Shown one piece after another: positions 15,379 to 23,931 of a stretch of 59,948 nucleotides of DNA. The stretch comes from Pedosphaera parvula Ellin514. Lineage in GTDB: Bacteria; Verrucomicrobiota; Verrucomicrobiia; Limisphaerales; Pedosphaeraceae. The position numbers and the translations under genes are program-made. The notes beneath the pieces were generated by a model that was given only the letters and a program-made list of their open reading frames with translations, ran no database searches and was not told the origin of the DNA. Each line of letters opens with the position of its first letter. Positions within the stretch are counted from its first letter, which is position 1. Location: positions 1 through 59,948 of the forward strand of contig NZ_ABOX02000047.1 of the NCBI RefSeq assembly GCF_000172555.1. The letters run 5' to 3'.

Positions 15379-17037
15379 TTACAGATGCCGGTTTTTCGCG
15401 AGCGCCCCGGGCGCAAGCCCCAGGCGCGCCAGTGGAAAAACCAAAAATGCGGCGAGCAGGAAAAGATGTGCGAGACGATGAACATCAAATGATGGGCGTG
15501 CCAGAATCGCCAGGGTGAGGAAACAGAGCGTAGCGCCAAACCAGATGAACAGGTATTGCCGTGTGTGGCCGGGAGAAACTTTGTTCCAGGAAAAGACCGC
15601 GAACCAGAGCTTGCCAACCACCATGAAAACGAGGAGCCAATTGATCGCGCGAAGCACCACGGCTATCACCAGGTCGGGACGACTTTCAATTTCTCGATCT
15701 AGCGCATCCGACCAGATGGCAGAGGCCAGAAGCACCAGCGCCAGTACGATCACCTGCAACGCGGCGGAGCCGAAATAGTAAGCACGGTTTCCTAACAGCC
15801 CCACCCATAACCCTGACACCAGGCATCTCCAGGTGAGAACCATGATGCCGACGAAAGATAAAACCGCGATCATTTGCCAGGAATGCGGGTAGGACATACG
15901 GAACTTGGCCAGGCCTGGCGTCAGGCGCGTGGTGTCCGCCCAGTACGAAAGCCAGAACCAAAGAAACGCGAGGACAAGCAGCCAGGTAATCGCGACACTG
16001 AGAGCAGCCACTTTCATTTTGGCGGCGACAAATTCGCTGGCGGGTAGAGGCCGAATCGCCAAAAATTGCGGGAACGAAAAATTCGTGGACCAGAACTCAC
16101 ATTTGATGAAGCCTTTGCCAATAACGAATGCCAGAATGAAGGGCATGTTGAAAAGTTGGTGCAGTATGTCGTTCGTATCTCGAGGATCGTGGCGATTGAG
16201 CCAGGCGACGGGGGCGAAAATTGCGACGATTACAAAACCGGTGCAGACTGGCAGCAACCAACCGGCACGCCGCCATTCGAACCAAAACTGGGCCGCAGCC
16301 GGGGAAGCGAAATCCTTTCTGCGTCTCGGCAAGGTGTCCGCGATGCGATTCAAAAGTATTTTGATCCAACTCCGTCGGTGCCCGCCACCGCACCTTTGCC
16401 TGGCCACCGTGGCCCAGGCGATCATGAATGCGACGACTGCCATCCCAACCACGAGCGCGCTTAAACGTCTTTCCAAAAACCACGGGGAAGGATTGTCCCT
16501 GGCGAAAAAAGGCAGACAAGCAACCACGATGCTGCTCACGCCTCCGAAACTGAGAGCAACAATTCGCATGATCCGGAACCCCGCCAGGCTCCAAAGTGCC
16601 GTTTGATAAAAAACCACGTACGCACCGAGTATGACCGCAAGCCATTCTGGCATGAGAATTTGCTGGTGAGTCCAAACGAGTTTTATCCAGGCGAGGTAAA
16701 CCACCTCCACCGATGCCACGCCGAGGAGCATGGGCAGCGCCACCAATTGCCAGGTTCGGACGGGCAGCGCAAATAGACGATAGGGAAATCCGTTCCAATC
16801 CTTTGTCGAATTGAATTCGGTATAATTGAAAATCCCCATCAGGAACAGAAAGGACATCACCATCAGCAATCCAAAGAAAGGAGAAAACTGCGCCCGGCTT
16901 GATTCGGTCAGACCCAGCCTATCCAGAATCAGCAGATTGATGAGCGCGCACGCGGAAACGCATCCAATGGCGACCCATGCGGAGCGACGACTCCGTTGCC
17001 AAATTTCCCACACCAGGGCTGCAATGGGTGAATTCAT
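15379..17037 (-). CDS. ABC transporter permease
   Basis: A 552-residue protein with about a dozen hydrophobic segments in two halves, e.g. WVAIGCVSACALINLLIL, LLMVMSFLFLMGIFNYT, LPVCTGFVIVAIFAPVAW and near the C-terminus LFIWFGATLCFLTLAILA. There is no nucleotide-binding domain. Length and layout fit the large permeases paired with YtrB/CcmA-like ATPases. Its ATG overlaps the stop of the ATPase gene (ATGA at 17034-17037), so the two are translationally coupled and surely form one transporter in the cytoplasmic membrane. The substrate is unknown; export is more likely, as no binding protein is encoded nearby. Confidence 0.85.
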   Translation of the reverse strand: MNSPIAALVWEIWQRSRRSAWVAIGCVSACALINLLILDRLGLTESSRAQFSPFFGLLMVMSFLFLMGIFNYTEFNSTKDWNGFPYRLFALPVRTWQLVALPMLLGVASVEVVYLAWIKLVWTHQQILMPEWLAVILGAYVVFYQTALWSLAGFRIMRIVALSFGGVSSIVVACLPFFARDNPSPWFLERRLSALVVGMAVVAFMIAWATVARQRCGGGHRRSWIKILLNRIADTLPRRRKDFASPAAAQFWFEWRRAGWLLPVCTGFVIVAIFAPVAWLNRHDPRDTNDILHQLFNMPFILAFVIGKGFIKCEFWSTNFSFPQFLAIRPLPASEFVAAKMKVAALSVAITWLLVLAFLWFWLSYWADTTRLTPGLAKFRMSYPHSWQMIAVLSFVGIMVLTWRCLVSGLWVGLLGNRAYYFGSAALQVIVLALVLLASAIWSDALDREIESRPDLVIAVVLRAINWLLVFMVVGKLWFAVFSWNKVSPGHTRQYLFIWFGATLCFLTLAILARPSFDVHRLAHLFLLAAFLVFPLARLGLAPGALAKNRHL

Positions 17038-17954
17038 GGTTGGGTCGGGTTCACTGCCCCGGCATGGGCCACGAATATTTCGTTGAGCGATGCTGCCTGT
17101 TCGTCAACGATCCGCGCGCCAAGTTTTGCGGCGAGAGCCGGCAATGCCTGGCGCGCGCCGTTGCACATCACACTCCATTCCTTCCCCTTGCCACTCACGT
17201 TCAACGCGCCGGCGATGACTGGCGCGGTCTCCTGGGCGTTTTCAAAATGAAGGGTGAACCGGCGATGCTGCGCTTTGATTTCGTCGAGCGAACCGAACAG
17301 CACCAGCTTTCCCTGATGCAGCATGGCGATGTGGTCGGACACGCGCTCGATTTCCTCAAGCAAATGGGACGAAAAGAACACCGTCCGCCCTTCATCGGCA
17401 ACCGTGCGGATAACCGCCTCTAAAATATCGCGGCGCACCAGGGGATCCAGGCCGGAACTTGGCTCGTCCAGGAGCAACAGGTCCGGGCGATGCGCCTGGG
17501 CCGCAAGCAAACCGGCCTTGGCCATCTGACCTTTGGAAAGCGTGCTCAACCGCTGCGCCGGGTTCAAGCCGAACTGGCGCAGCAGGTTTTGGGCATAAGC
17601 CTCGTCCCACTGGGGATAGAATGCCTTCGTATAACGCAACAACTCCTCGACGCGCATCCAGCCGGGAAGATCCGGTTGCTCAGAAAGGTAGCCAATGTGG
17701 CCAAGAACGCCGACCGGGTCAGTCACCGGGTCGCGATCAAAAACCCGCACCGTGCCGGCCTCCGCCCGCAGCAAGCCGAGAATATGTTTGATGAGCGTGG
17801 TTTTGCCGGCACCGTTTTCACCTACGAGTCCAAAGACGCCGCCCTTCGGAACATAGAGTGACACATTGTCCAGGGCGGTTTTGGCGCCAAAATGACGGGA
17901 CAAGTCGGTGATGGCCACCACGGACTCAGCGGACGATGGCGAGGGGAATTTCAT
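17034..17954 (-). CDS. ABC transporter ATP-binding protein
   Basis: About 306 residues from ATG 17954. The nucleotide-binding domain has Walker A GENGAGKTT (about 45-53), the Q-loop region YLSEQPDLPGWM, signature LSKGQMAKAG (about 136), Walker B LLLLDEPSSGLD (about 155) and the switch His in FFSSHLLEE. The C-terminal 80 residues resemble the regulatory extension of YtrB/CcmA-type ATPases. It energises the permease encoded next. An in-frame GTG at 18005 overlaps the stop of the truncated GntR gene (GTGA), which would be the coupled start in an intact ytrA-type operon; both starts are possible. A strong promoter with a palindromic operator lies at 18190-18221. Confidence 0.9.
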   Translation of the reverse strand: MKFPSPSSAESVVAITDLSRHFGAKTALDNVSLYVPKGGVFGLVGENGAGKTTLIKHILGLLRAEAGTVRVFDRDPVTDPVGVLGHIGYLSEQPDLPGWMRVEELLRYTKAFYPQWDEAYAQNLLRQFGLNPAQRLSTLSKGQMAKAGLLAAQAHRPDLLLLDEPSSGLDPLVRRDILEAVIRTVADEGRTVFFSSHLLEEIERVSDHIAMLHQGKLVLFGSLDEIKAQHRRFTLHFENAQETAPVIAGALNVSGKGKEWSVMCNGARQALPALAAKLGARIVDEQAASLNEIFVAHAGAVNPTQP

Positions 17955-18001
17955 TTTTGTGATTGGAATTGCATGGTTTCGTAGCGCGCGCGACAGCAAA
18001 A

Positions 18002-18157
18002 TCACCTTGTGGAGAGCCCCATGAAGTGCGAGGCTTCAGCAAAGAGGGAATCCTCGCCCCCTGCCAGCCACCCCGGGGCGATCAGATGCTTTACAAGATT
18101 GCTAATCTGAATATAGATGAGCACGCCGTCATTGGATGTGATGTGAATTTGCGCCAT
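18002..18157 (-). pseudogene. Truncated GntR (YtrA-like) regulator
   Basis: A 51-residue frame from ATG 18157 starts like YtrA-type GntR regulators: HITSNDGVLIYIQISNLVKHLIAPGWLAGGE matches the usual P-IY-QI...IKxxIxxGxLxxGE pattern. Just after GGE the frame departs from the family. One base over, RIPSL appears where LPSVR should be, and then similarity ends. The rest of the winged helix and the effector tail are missing, although the operator-promoter upstream and the ABC genes downstream are intact. I read it as a frameshifted and deleted regulator. Confidence 0.6.
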
Positions 18158-18189
18158 GTTCTTTGTCGGTAAATTGCAACGTGTGTATT

Positions 18190-18221
18190 AGTGTATTAAT
18201 ACACTTTTAAACCAATGTCAA
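18190..18221 (-). promoter_or_regulatory. Strong promoter of the ABC operon with palindromic operator
   Basis: On the minus strand TTGACA (plus 18216-18221) and TAATAC (plus 18193-18198) are exactly 17 bp apart. A 16-bp perfect palindrome AGTGTATTAATACACT (18190-18205) covers the -10 box, the expected place for a GntR/YtrA dimer. This is the best sigma-70-like promoter seen in the window. Confidence 0.75.
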
Positions 18222-18252
18222 TTCTGTTTTTGAAGCAACATCATGGCATCAC

Positions 18253-19134
18253 ATGCACCTCAATATTGCCGTCGTCCAATTTGAAATTGAGCAGTTCGCT
18301 CCTGAAAAGAACCTGGCGAAAGCGGAACGCTTCATCCAGGAGGCCTGCACACAGGGCGCTCAGGTCATCGTCTTCCCCGAAGACTTTCTTACAGGTCCGT
18401 TGCCGGGCCGCATCGACTTGGCCGACTTCGATCAACGTTACGTCAAACGCTTTCAAGAACTGGCCGTAAAATTTGGCATCGATATCGTCCCCGGCTCCAT
18501 CATCGAGGTGGATGATAATGGTCTCTATAACACAACTTATTACATCGATCGTTCAGGCAAAATCCTGGGCCAATACCGGAAGATCAACCTCTGGCTCACC
18601 GAGCGTCGCTACTTGCAACCGGGACGTCAGGCGATTGTTTGCTCCACCCGTTTCGGCAAAATTGGCCTCGCCATCTGCTGGGATCTGGCCTTTCCCGAAT
18701 TATTCCGCGCCATGATCATGCAAGGTGCGCAGATTGTATTTTGTCCCAGCTACTGGTCCTACGAGGATGCCGGCGTCGGCCAGCGGCACAATCCTGATTC
18801 CGAAGCCCTGTTCGTCGATGCGCTCTGCACTACGCGCGCCTTTGAGCAAAATATTATTCTGGCATTCGCGAACACTGCCGCATCCCTCGGCGCCAGCGCA
18901 GTTCAAACCACGCCCCTTGGCCATTCCCAAATTACCGTCCCATTCAAAGGCCCGCTGCAACGCTGCGATCACAACCGCGAAATGCTTTTTGTTCAAACCG
19001 TGGATACCGCCATCCTCACCGACGCCGAAACCGCCTACGAAATCCGTTGCGATCTGAAAAAGGGACTTCCGCTCACACCAGCTTCGATGGAAACCTTTTC
19101 GCCCTCAATCACTCACCCACAATCTCCAGCCTGA
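18253..19134 (+). CDS. Carbon-nitrogen hydrolase (nitrilase superfamily)
   Basis: A 293-residue cytoplasmic enzyme with the nitrilase-fold triad: Glu43 in VIVFPEDF, Lys110 in YRKINLW and Cys142 in LAICWDLAFPE. A fourth motif (FCPSYWSYED) follows. Such enzymes hydrolyse amides or nitriles through a thioester on the Cys; the substrate cannot be read from the sequence. The sequence around Lys (RKINLWLTERRYLQPG) is typical of the amidase branches. Its start is about 30 bp from the ABC operon promoter on the other strand. It converges with the next gene, the two stops being one base apart. Confidence 0.88.
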   Translation: MHLNIAVVQFEIEQFAPEKNLAKAERFIQEACTQGAQVIVFPEDFLTGPLPGRIDLADFDQRYVKRFQELAVKFGIDIVPGSIIEVDDNGLYNTTYYIDRSGKILGQYRKINLWLTERRYLQPGRQAIVCSTRFGKIGLAICWDLAFPELFRAMIMQGAQIVFCPSYWSYEDAGVGQRHNPDSEALFVDALCTTRAFEQNIILAFANTAASLGASAVQTTPLGHSQITVPFKGPLQRCDHNREMLFVQTVDTAILTDAETAYEIRCDLKKGLPLTPASMETFSPSITHPQSPA

Positions 19135-19135
19135 T

Positions 19136-21331
19136 TTACAATCCAAGCTTCTCTCGATAAGGCCAAACCCAATCGTCGGCTTCCAAATCCACTGCACCGT
19201 CCTTCTTCGACCCGGCAACACCGCCATCATCCTTCTCATTCCAACCAATAGAGTAGAGCTTGAATTGGCCTTTCTCCGCTCGATATTTCAATGGCTGTCC
19301 GCCAACGATATCATGGGGCAACTTTTCCATGAATTTCGGCACGAGCGATTCCAGGTTTTCTGGGTATTGCCCATGAACAAAATGGTAACGTTCCAACGCA
19401 CATACGACCAGCGCCTCATTTACGAGCGTTTGATTTCGGGCGAGCACTTGAATGCCTATTTTAAAATTTGGGATTACCTGGGCCGCCAAAATTGTTTCCG
19501 GCCAACGCTTGCCCATGGAACTTTCAATTTTTCTGAATGAGCTTTCAGCCGCTCGGGGCAGCACGAGGTGATTGGTTAAATCCAGCCCATCCAGCATCGA
19601 TAGGTTCATCCTCCCCATGTTGACCATGTTCTGATATACCCAACCACGCGGCGCGAAACTCAGAAACACGAACATGGGATCTTTGAGTTTGTCCCTAAAG
19701 GTGGTAGAGCTGCTGGGGAAAGGCCTGTACACCTTGTCATACTGTTCGGGTGAGGTGTGTTCCAAAGTATAACAAGAAGCCACCCGCGCAGTCTCGAATC
19801 CAGCCGCCAAATAGGGCAGCAAATCGATTTCCCCAAGCTGTTGCTGCAAGACGGCCAGTTGCGGTTCTTGCCACGCCTGCAAACGCAACCCGTCCGCAAC
19901 CACCCCCACGTAGATTCCCCGCACGGCCACATTGATCATCGCCGCCGCCAGTGTCATCGCCTTGTTCATGGGCCGGCCTTCCAGCATACGACAGAGATCA
20001 TTCATCATCGTCAGTTCCTCCAACGCCTTCTCTGGTTGTCCCAATAACAAGTAACACTGCGCCCTTTGTGCCAGTGTTTGCGGCACCACTCTTACCGCAA
20101 CAAAATTTGGAATCGGCATGGCATTTGGAATCTCATAAGAGCCCACCATTTGAGCGTAAGGCCGCTTCAATCCTTCCCTCATCGTTGCAAATTCAGGCTC
20201 AAACTGATCGCTCCACGCCAGATAGTCGGCCGCGCCCACGTGCGTCGGAGGATTCAACGATACCCTGAACACGTTGCTCCCGATCAATTTCGCCTGCGGT
20301 CTGCTAAGAAATCTTGAACCGTACATGCGCTGGTTGCCGGGAAAGAATCCTGCGATTTCATCACTCCTTGGGACCTCCTCCGCCTTCACCACGATCCGCA
20401 CCGGCTTGGGACCCTGCACTGCCCGTGAATAAATCGTGTATCCTTGAGGTGCCACCAAACTCGGACCGGATGGAGCGTTGGTATCAGCCTCAACCCAATC
20501 CTGGAAAACTTTTTTTAACCTTTCACGGACCTCCGGCTCGGCAGAAGGGGCCAAATCCTTTTTCGTGATGCGTGCCACGCCCGTTTTGGAGTCCTCAACC
20601 AATCGAAGATTGTAATTTTTCAGCAACTCCTGCAACGCCTGATGCCCGGTGACGTTCGTCCATCTTAAGGAAACGGGCGCATCGAGGAACAAGCTCCCAT
20701 CAGCATTCCGTTCGTAAACTACTTTGGAGTCCAGCAGGTATTTTACTCCGGCTGCATGTGCAATATTTGTGATCGCGTCCGATAATCGAACCTCGTTCAT
20801 GACAATGAGTGGAATAATGGAATTCGACGATCCAGCCACACTTGCCACGTTGGTCTCCGCCATCGCCAGCACTGGCGGATTATAACTCAACACCAAGTCA
20901 GCCTCTCCAGCAGCAACCACGGCATTCGGCGGCACAATGGTGATTTCGGCCATCGCATTGCTCCCTCCACCCTGATATAAGCCGGAGAGACCTGCTGTCA
21001 TGCCCATCGGCACGCCAATGGTTCCACCACTTTTCACAAACCAGGGACTCATGTTTGGCGCGCCAAAAACGTTTTCGTCCACCGGAACCGGCGAAGGAAT
21101 AAAAGTGGCCCAATCGAGTGCCTTGCCCTGCGCTCTCATTTCACTTTTATAATTGTCCCAAGCTTGCTTTCCCCGCCAATCTTCTTCGCAATAAAAAAGG
21201 GCGACCAACACAATTAATCCAGCCAGCACGGCCATACCCCACTGCGCCAGCGACCAATGCCACATCCACCGCATCAGCCGTCTTATTCGAGACGGTTCAT
21301 TCGTCTGCACTGGAGATTCAGATTTGCTCAT
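19136..21331 (-). CDS. Large membrane-anchored protein of unknown function, paralog A
   Basis: A 731-residue protein. Residues about 1-30 are cytoplasmic and basic; about 32-50 (WGMAVLAGLIVLVALFYC) form one membrane anchor; the remainder should be outside the membrane. Around 170-270 a short domain (PLIVMNEVRLSDAITNIAHA... then VSLRWTNVTGHQALQELL) looks like the small STN/secretin N-domain fold. The middle and C-terminal parts are mostly helical (LAQRAQCYLLLGQPEKALEEL), TPR-like in places, ending with IVGGQPLKYRAEKGQFKLYSIGWNEKDDGG, a tail I associate with verrucomicrobial surface proteins. It is a tandem duplicate of the next gene upstream, with which it shares its 5' leader. The function is unknown. 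Confidence 0.75.
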   Translation of the reverse strand: MSKSESPVQTNEPSRIRRLMRWMWHWSLAQWGMAVLAGLIVLVALFYCEEDWRGKQAWDNYKSEMRAQGKALDWATFIPSPVPVDENVFGAPNMSPWFVKSGGTIGVPMGMTAGLSGLYQGGGSNAMAEITIVPPNAVVAAGEADLVLSYNPPVLAMAETNVASVAGSSNSIIPLIVMNEVRLSDAITNIAHAAGVKYLLDSKVVYERNADGSLFLDAPVSLRWTNVTGHQALQELLKNYNLRLVEDSKTGVARITKKDLAPSAEPEVRERLKKVFQDWVEADTNAPSGPSLVAPQGYTIYSRAVQGPKPVRIVVKAEEVPRSDEIAGFFPGNQRMYGSRFLSRPQAKLIGSNVFRVSLNPPTHVGAADYLAWSDQFEPEFATMREGLKRPYAQMVGSYEIPNAMPIPNFVAVRVVPQTLAQRAQCYLLLGQPEKALEELTMMNDLCRMLEGRPMNKAMTLAAAMINVAVRGIYVGVVADGLRLQAWQEPQLAVLQQQLGEIDLLPYLAAGFETARVASCYTLEHTSPEQYDKVYRPFPSSSTTFRDKLKDPMFVFLSFAPRGWVYQNMVNMGRMNLSMLDGLDLTNHLVLPRAAESSFRKIESSMGKRWPETILAAQVIPNFKIGIQVLARNQTLVNEALVVCALERYHFVHGQYPENLESLVPKFMEKLPHDIVGGQPLKYRAEKGQFKLYSIGWNEKDDGGVAGSKKDGAVDLEADDWVWPYREKLGL

Positions 21332-21420
21332 AATTGGGACACCGCCTGGGTCAAAAACTCACTCTGCCTGCGTTTCTACAGCTTACTCCAGGATCAGGAG
21401 CAGCAACTATGCCCTTACAT
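21329..21420 (-). repeat. Conserved 92-bp leader, copy A
   Basis: The 92 bp from the start codon of paralog A upstream match copy B (23703-23794) at about 84 of 92 positions with no gaps, by eye. The stretch GGAGTAAGCTGTAGAAACGC (minus strand) is identical in both. It probably carries a shared promoter or RNA leader. Confidence 0.8.
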
Positions 21421-21503
21421 TTTCGACTCTTGAGGTTGGAATGCCTCAAGACTAAGCCCCCGTGAACCAGAAATAAAATCTGTCCGTTCTGACTTGGAAG
21501 CGT

Positions 21504-23705
21504 CTAATAAGCCAATTTCCCACGGTAAGCCCAGACCCAATCCCCATTTTCCAAATCCGTATTGCCTTCTTTGTTCAACGCAACAGCACCCCCATCATCC
21601 TTTTCATTCCAACCAATGGAATAGAGCGCGAACCGGCCTTTCTCCATGCGATACTTGAGCGGCGCTCCACCGACAATATCATGCGGAATCACCTGAAGAA
21701 ATTGCGGCACCAGCGCCTCCAGTGTCTCTGGATAACATCCATGCAGGAGATAGTAACGCTCCAACGCGCAAACAATCTGCGCTTCGTTCACCAGCGTTTG
21801 ATTTCGAGCAGCCACGTGAAAGGCTCTGCCATAGCTCGGAACTATCTGAGCCGCCATCAATGTTTGAGGTGATGGCCGGCTCCTGGCCAGCTCCCATTCA
21901 TTGAATAAGGCATCTGTCTGTCCCGCCAGAACCAGACGGTTTGTCAGATCTATTTTTTCGATGGCTTTGCCGTCCATTTTCCCAATGTTGATCATGTTCT
22001 GATATCTCCAGCCACGCGGTATAAAGGTTAGAAATAAAAAGACAGGATCCTTGAACCTATCCTGCCAGCTAGTGGCGCTTGCGGGTGAAGGAAATTTATA
22101 CATCCTGTCAAATTCTTCAGGTGTGAGGTTTTCCAGCGTCTGACAATCAACCACCCGCCAGGTCTCAAGCCCTCCCTTCAGGCAGGACAACAAATCAACG
22201 TCATTAAGTTGTTCTTGAAGCACGACTAGTTGCGGCTCACGCCACGATTGCAGCCGCAATCCGTCGGCGACGACGCTCACGTAAATTCCCCTCACGGCCA
22301 CATTGATCATCGCCGCCACCAGTGTCACCGCCGTGTTCTTTGGCCGGCCTTCCAACATGCGGCAAAGATCGTGCATCATCGTCAGTTCATGCAATGCCTT
22401 GTCTGGCTCCCCCTGCAACAAATAGCACTGCGCCCGTTGCGACAAGGTGTGGGCCAACACTCGCACCGTCACAAAGTTCAGCATCGGCATCGCATTCGGG
22501 TCTTCATAGGAACCAGACATCCTGGCATAAGGCCGCTTGAACCCTTCTCGAATGATCTCGAACTCAGGCTCAAACTGATCGCTCCATGCCAGGTAATCAG
22601 CCGCGGTCACATGATTCCCCGGACTCATCCATACCTTGAATGTGTTACTCCCCGTCGACTTCACCCGCGGATTGCTCTGGAAGTTCGCGCCTGAAGCACG
22701 CAGATTACCTGGAAAGAACGCCACTATCTCGTCGGTGGGGGGAACTTTTTCGGCTTTAATAATAATGCGCACTGGCTTGCCATGTCTCACCGGGTTCTTA
22801 TGCAACGTGAACATGAGGGCTGCGGTCAAACTCGGCCCGGTAGCAGCATTGGTATCTGTTTCAATTGCCGCCAAGGCGATTTTCTTCAACCGTTCACGCA
22901 CATCCAGCCCCACGGCAGGTTTCATGTCTTTGCTGAAGATTCGAGCTCTAAGCGTTTTGGGGTCTTCGACCAATTGAAGATTGTAATTCGCCAAAACAGC
23001 CTCCAGCGCCACGCTCCCGGTGAGGTTCGTCCATCTCAATGAAACTTTCGAGTCCAACAGCCAACTCCCATCTGCGTTGCGTTCAGCCTCCGCTTTGGGA
23101 TCAAGCGTGTAGTTTATTTTCGCCTCTTTGGCGAGATTCTTTATCGCATCAGATAATGGAACCTCATCCATGACGATCAATGGAATGATTTGGTTCGTGG
23201 TCTGCGCCACATTCGGAGCATTCGTTCCAGACAAGGCAAAAGCCAAAAGCGGTGGGTGATAGGCCAGCACCAAATCCGCCTCCCCGCTCGCAATTTCCGA
23301 ATCGGGTGCCAAGACCGTTATCTCCGCCATCGTGTTGCCATACTCATCCTGGTTGAAATTGGACATTCCGCTCAGACTCAACGGCATGCTCGCGCTCCCA
23401 TTCCTCTTGACGAACCACTCGCTCATGTTCGGGGCCGCGAAAACATTTTCATCCACTGGCACTGGTGGTGGAACATGAGCCGCCCAATCGAGCACCTTCC
23501 CCTGCACTGCCATCTCACGCTTGTACCGTTCCCACGCCCATTTTCCCCGCCCATTTTCCTCACAGTAAAGAAGAGCCACCAACGCGATGAAACCGACCAA
23601 AAGCACCACGCCCCATTGCAAGGTCGACCGCGTGCCCATCCAGCGAAGCAACCGCTTCATCCGTGATGGCCCATCCGACTTCATTGGAGTTTCAGTTTTG
23701 TTCAT
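21504..23705 (-). CDS. Large membrane-anchored protein of unknown function, paralog B
   Basis: A 733-residue tandem paralog of the preceding entry, colinear over its whole length and roughly half identical by eye. It has the same layout: a basic cytoplasmic start, one anchor (about 34-52, GVVLLVGFIALVALLYC), an STN-like segment (LSDAIKNLAKEAKINYTLDP, VSLRWTNLTGSVALEAVL), a helical middle (LSQRAQCYLLQGEPDKALHEL) and the ending YSIGWNEKDDGG. There are no catalytic motifs I can name. A short inverted repeat, CTTGAGG/CCTCAAG at 21429-21450, lies about 55 bp past its stop without a T-run, so at best it is a weak terminator. The two copies may assemble together. Confidence 0.75.
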   Translation of the reverse strand: MNKTETPMKSDGPSRMKRLLRWMGTRSTLQWGVVLLVGFIALVALLYCEENGRGKWAWERYKREMAVQGKVLDWAAHVPPPVPVDENVFAAPNMSEWFVKRNGSASMPLSLSGMSNFNQDEYGNTMAEITVLAPDSEIASGEADLVLAYHPPLLAFALSGTNAPNVAQTTNQIIPLIVMDEVPLSDAIKNLAKEAKINYTLDPKAEAERNADGSWLLDSKVSLRWTNLTGSVALEAVLANYNLQLVEDPKTLRARIFSKDMKPAVGLDVRERLKKIALAAIETDTNAATGPSLTAALMFTLHKNPVRHGKPVRIIIKAEKVPPTDEIVAFFPGNLRASGANFQSNPRVKSTGSNTFKVWMSPGNHVTAADYLAWSDQFEPEFEIIREGFKRPYARMSGSYEDPNAMPMLNFVTVRVLAHTLSQRAQCYLLQGEPDKALHELTMMHDLCRMLEGRPKNTAVTLVAAMINVAVRGIYVSVVADGLRLQSWREPQLVVLQEQLNDVDLLSCLKGGLETWRVVDCQTLENLTPEEFDRMYKFPSPASATSWQDRFKDPVFLFLTFIPRGWRYQNMINIGKMDGKAIEKIDLTNRLVLAGQTDALFNEWELARSRPSPQTLMAAQIVPSYGRAFHVAARNQTLVNEAQIVCALERYYLLHGCYPETLEALVPQFLQVIPHDIVGGAPLKYRMEKGRFALYSIGWNEKDDGGAVALNKEGNTDLENGDWVWAYRGKLAY

Positions 23706-23794
23706 AATTGGGACACCACCCGAGTAAAAAGCGCACTCTGCCTGCGTTTCTACAGCTTACTCCAGGATCGAGAGCAGCAACTATGCCCTTACAT
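23703..23794 (-). repeat. Conserved 92-bp leader, copy B
   Basis: Copy B of the gap-free 92-bp repeat ends at the start codon of paralog B. Six of about eight mismatches lie in the 30 bp next to the gene; the distal 60 bp differ at only two positions, so selection or gene conversion acts on the distal part. Confidence 0.8.
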
Positions 23795-23931
23795 CCCCGC
23801 TCAATTCATAAAGTTGCTGACTTTCACCCACTGTGGCCACTTCAGGCTTCCCCAGCAATGTTGACAGCCCATGAATACCATTCCTAAGCTTCACGTCACA
23901 TAGCCATTGATCAATCTTTACGCACCGCAAT

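Noticed and set aside
21429-21450. Inverted repeat CTTGAGG/CCTCAAG as a terminator of paralog B
   Set aside because: No T-run follows on the transcribed strand, so I mention it only as a possible weak hairpin.
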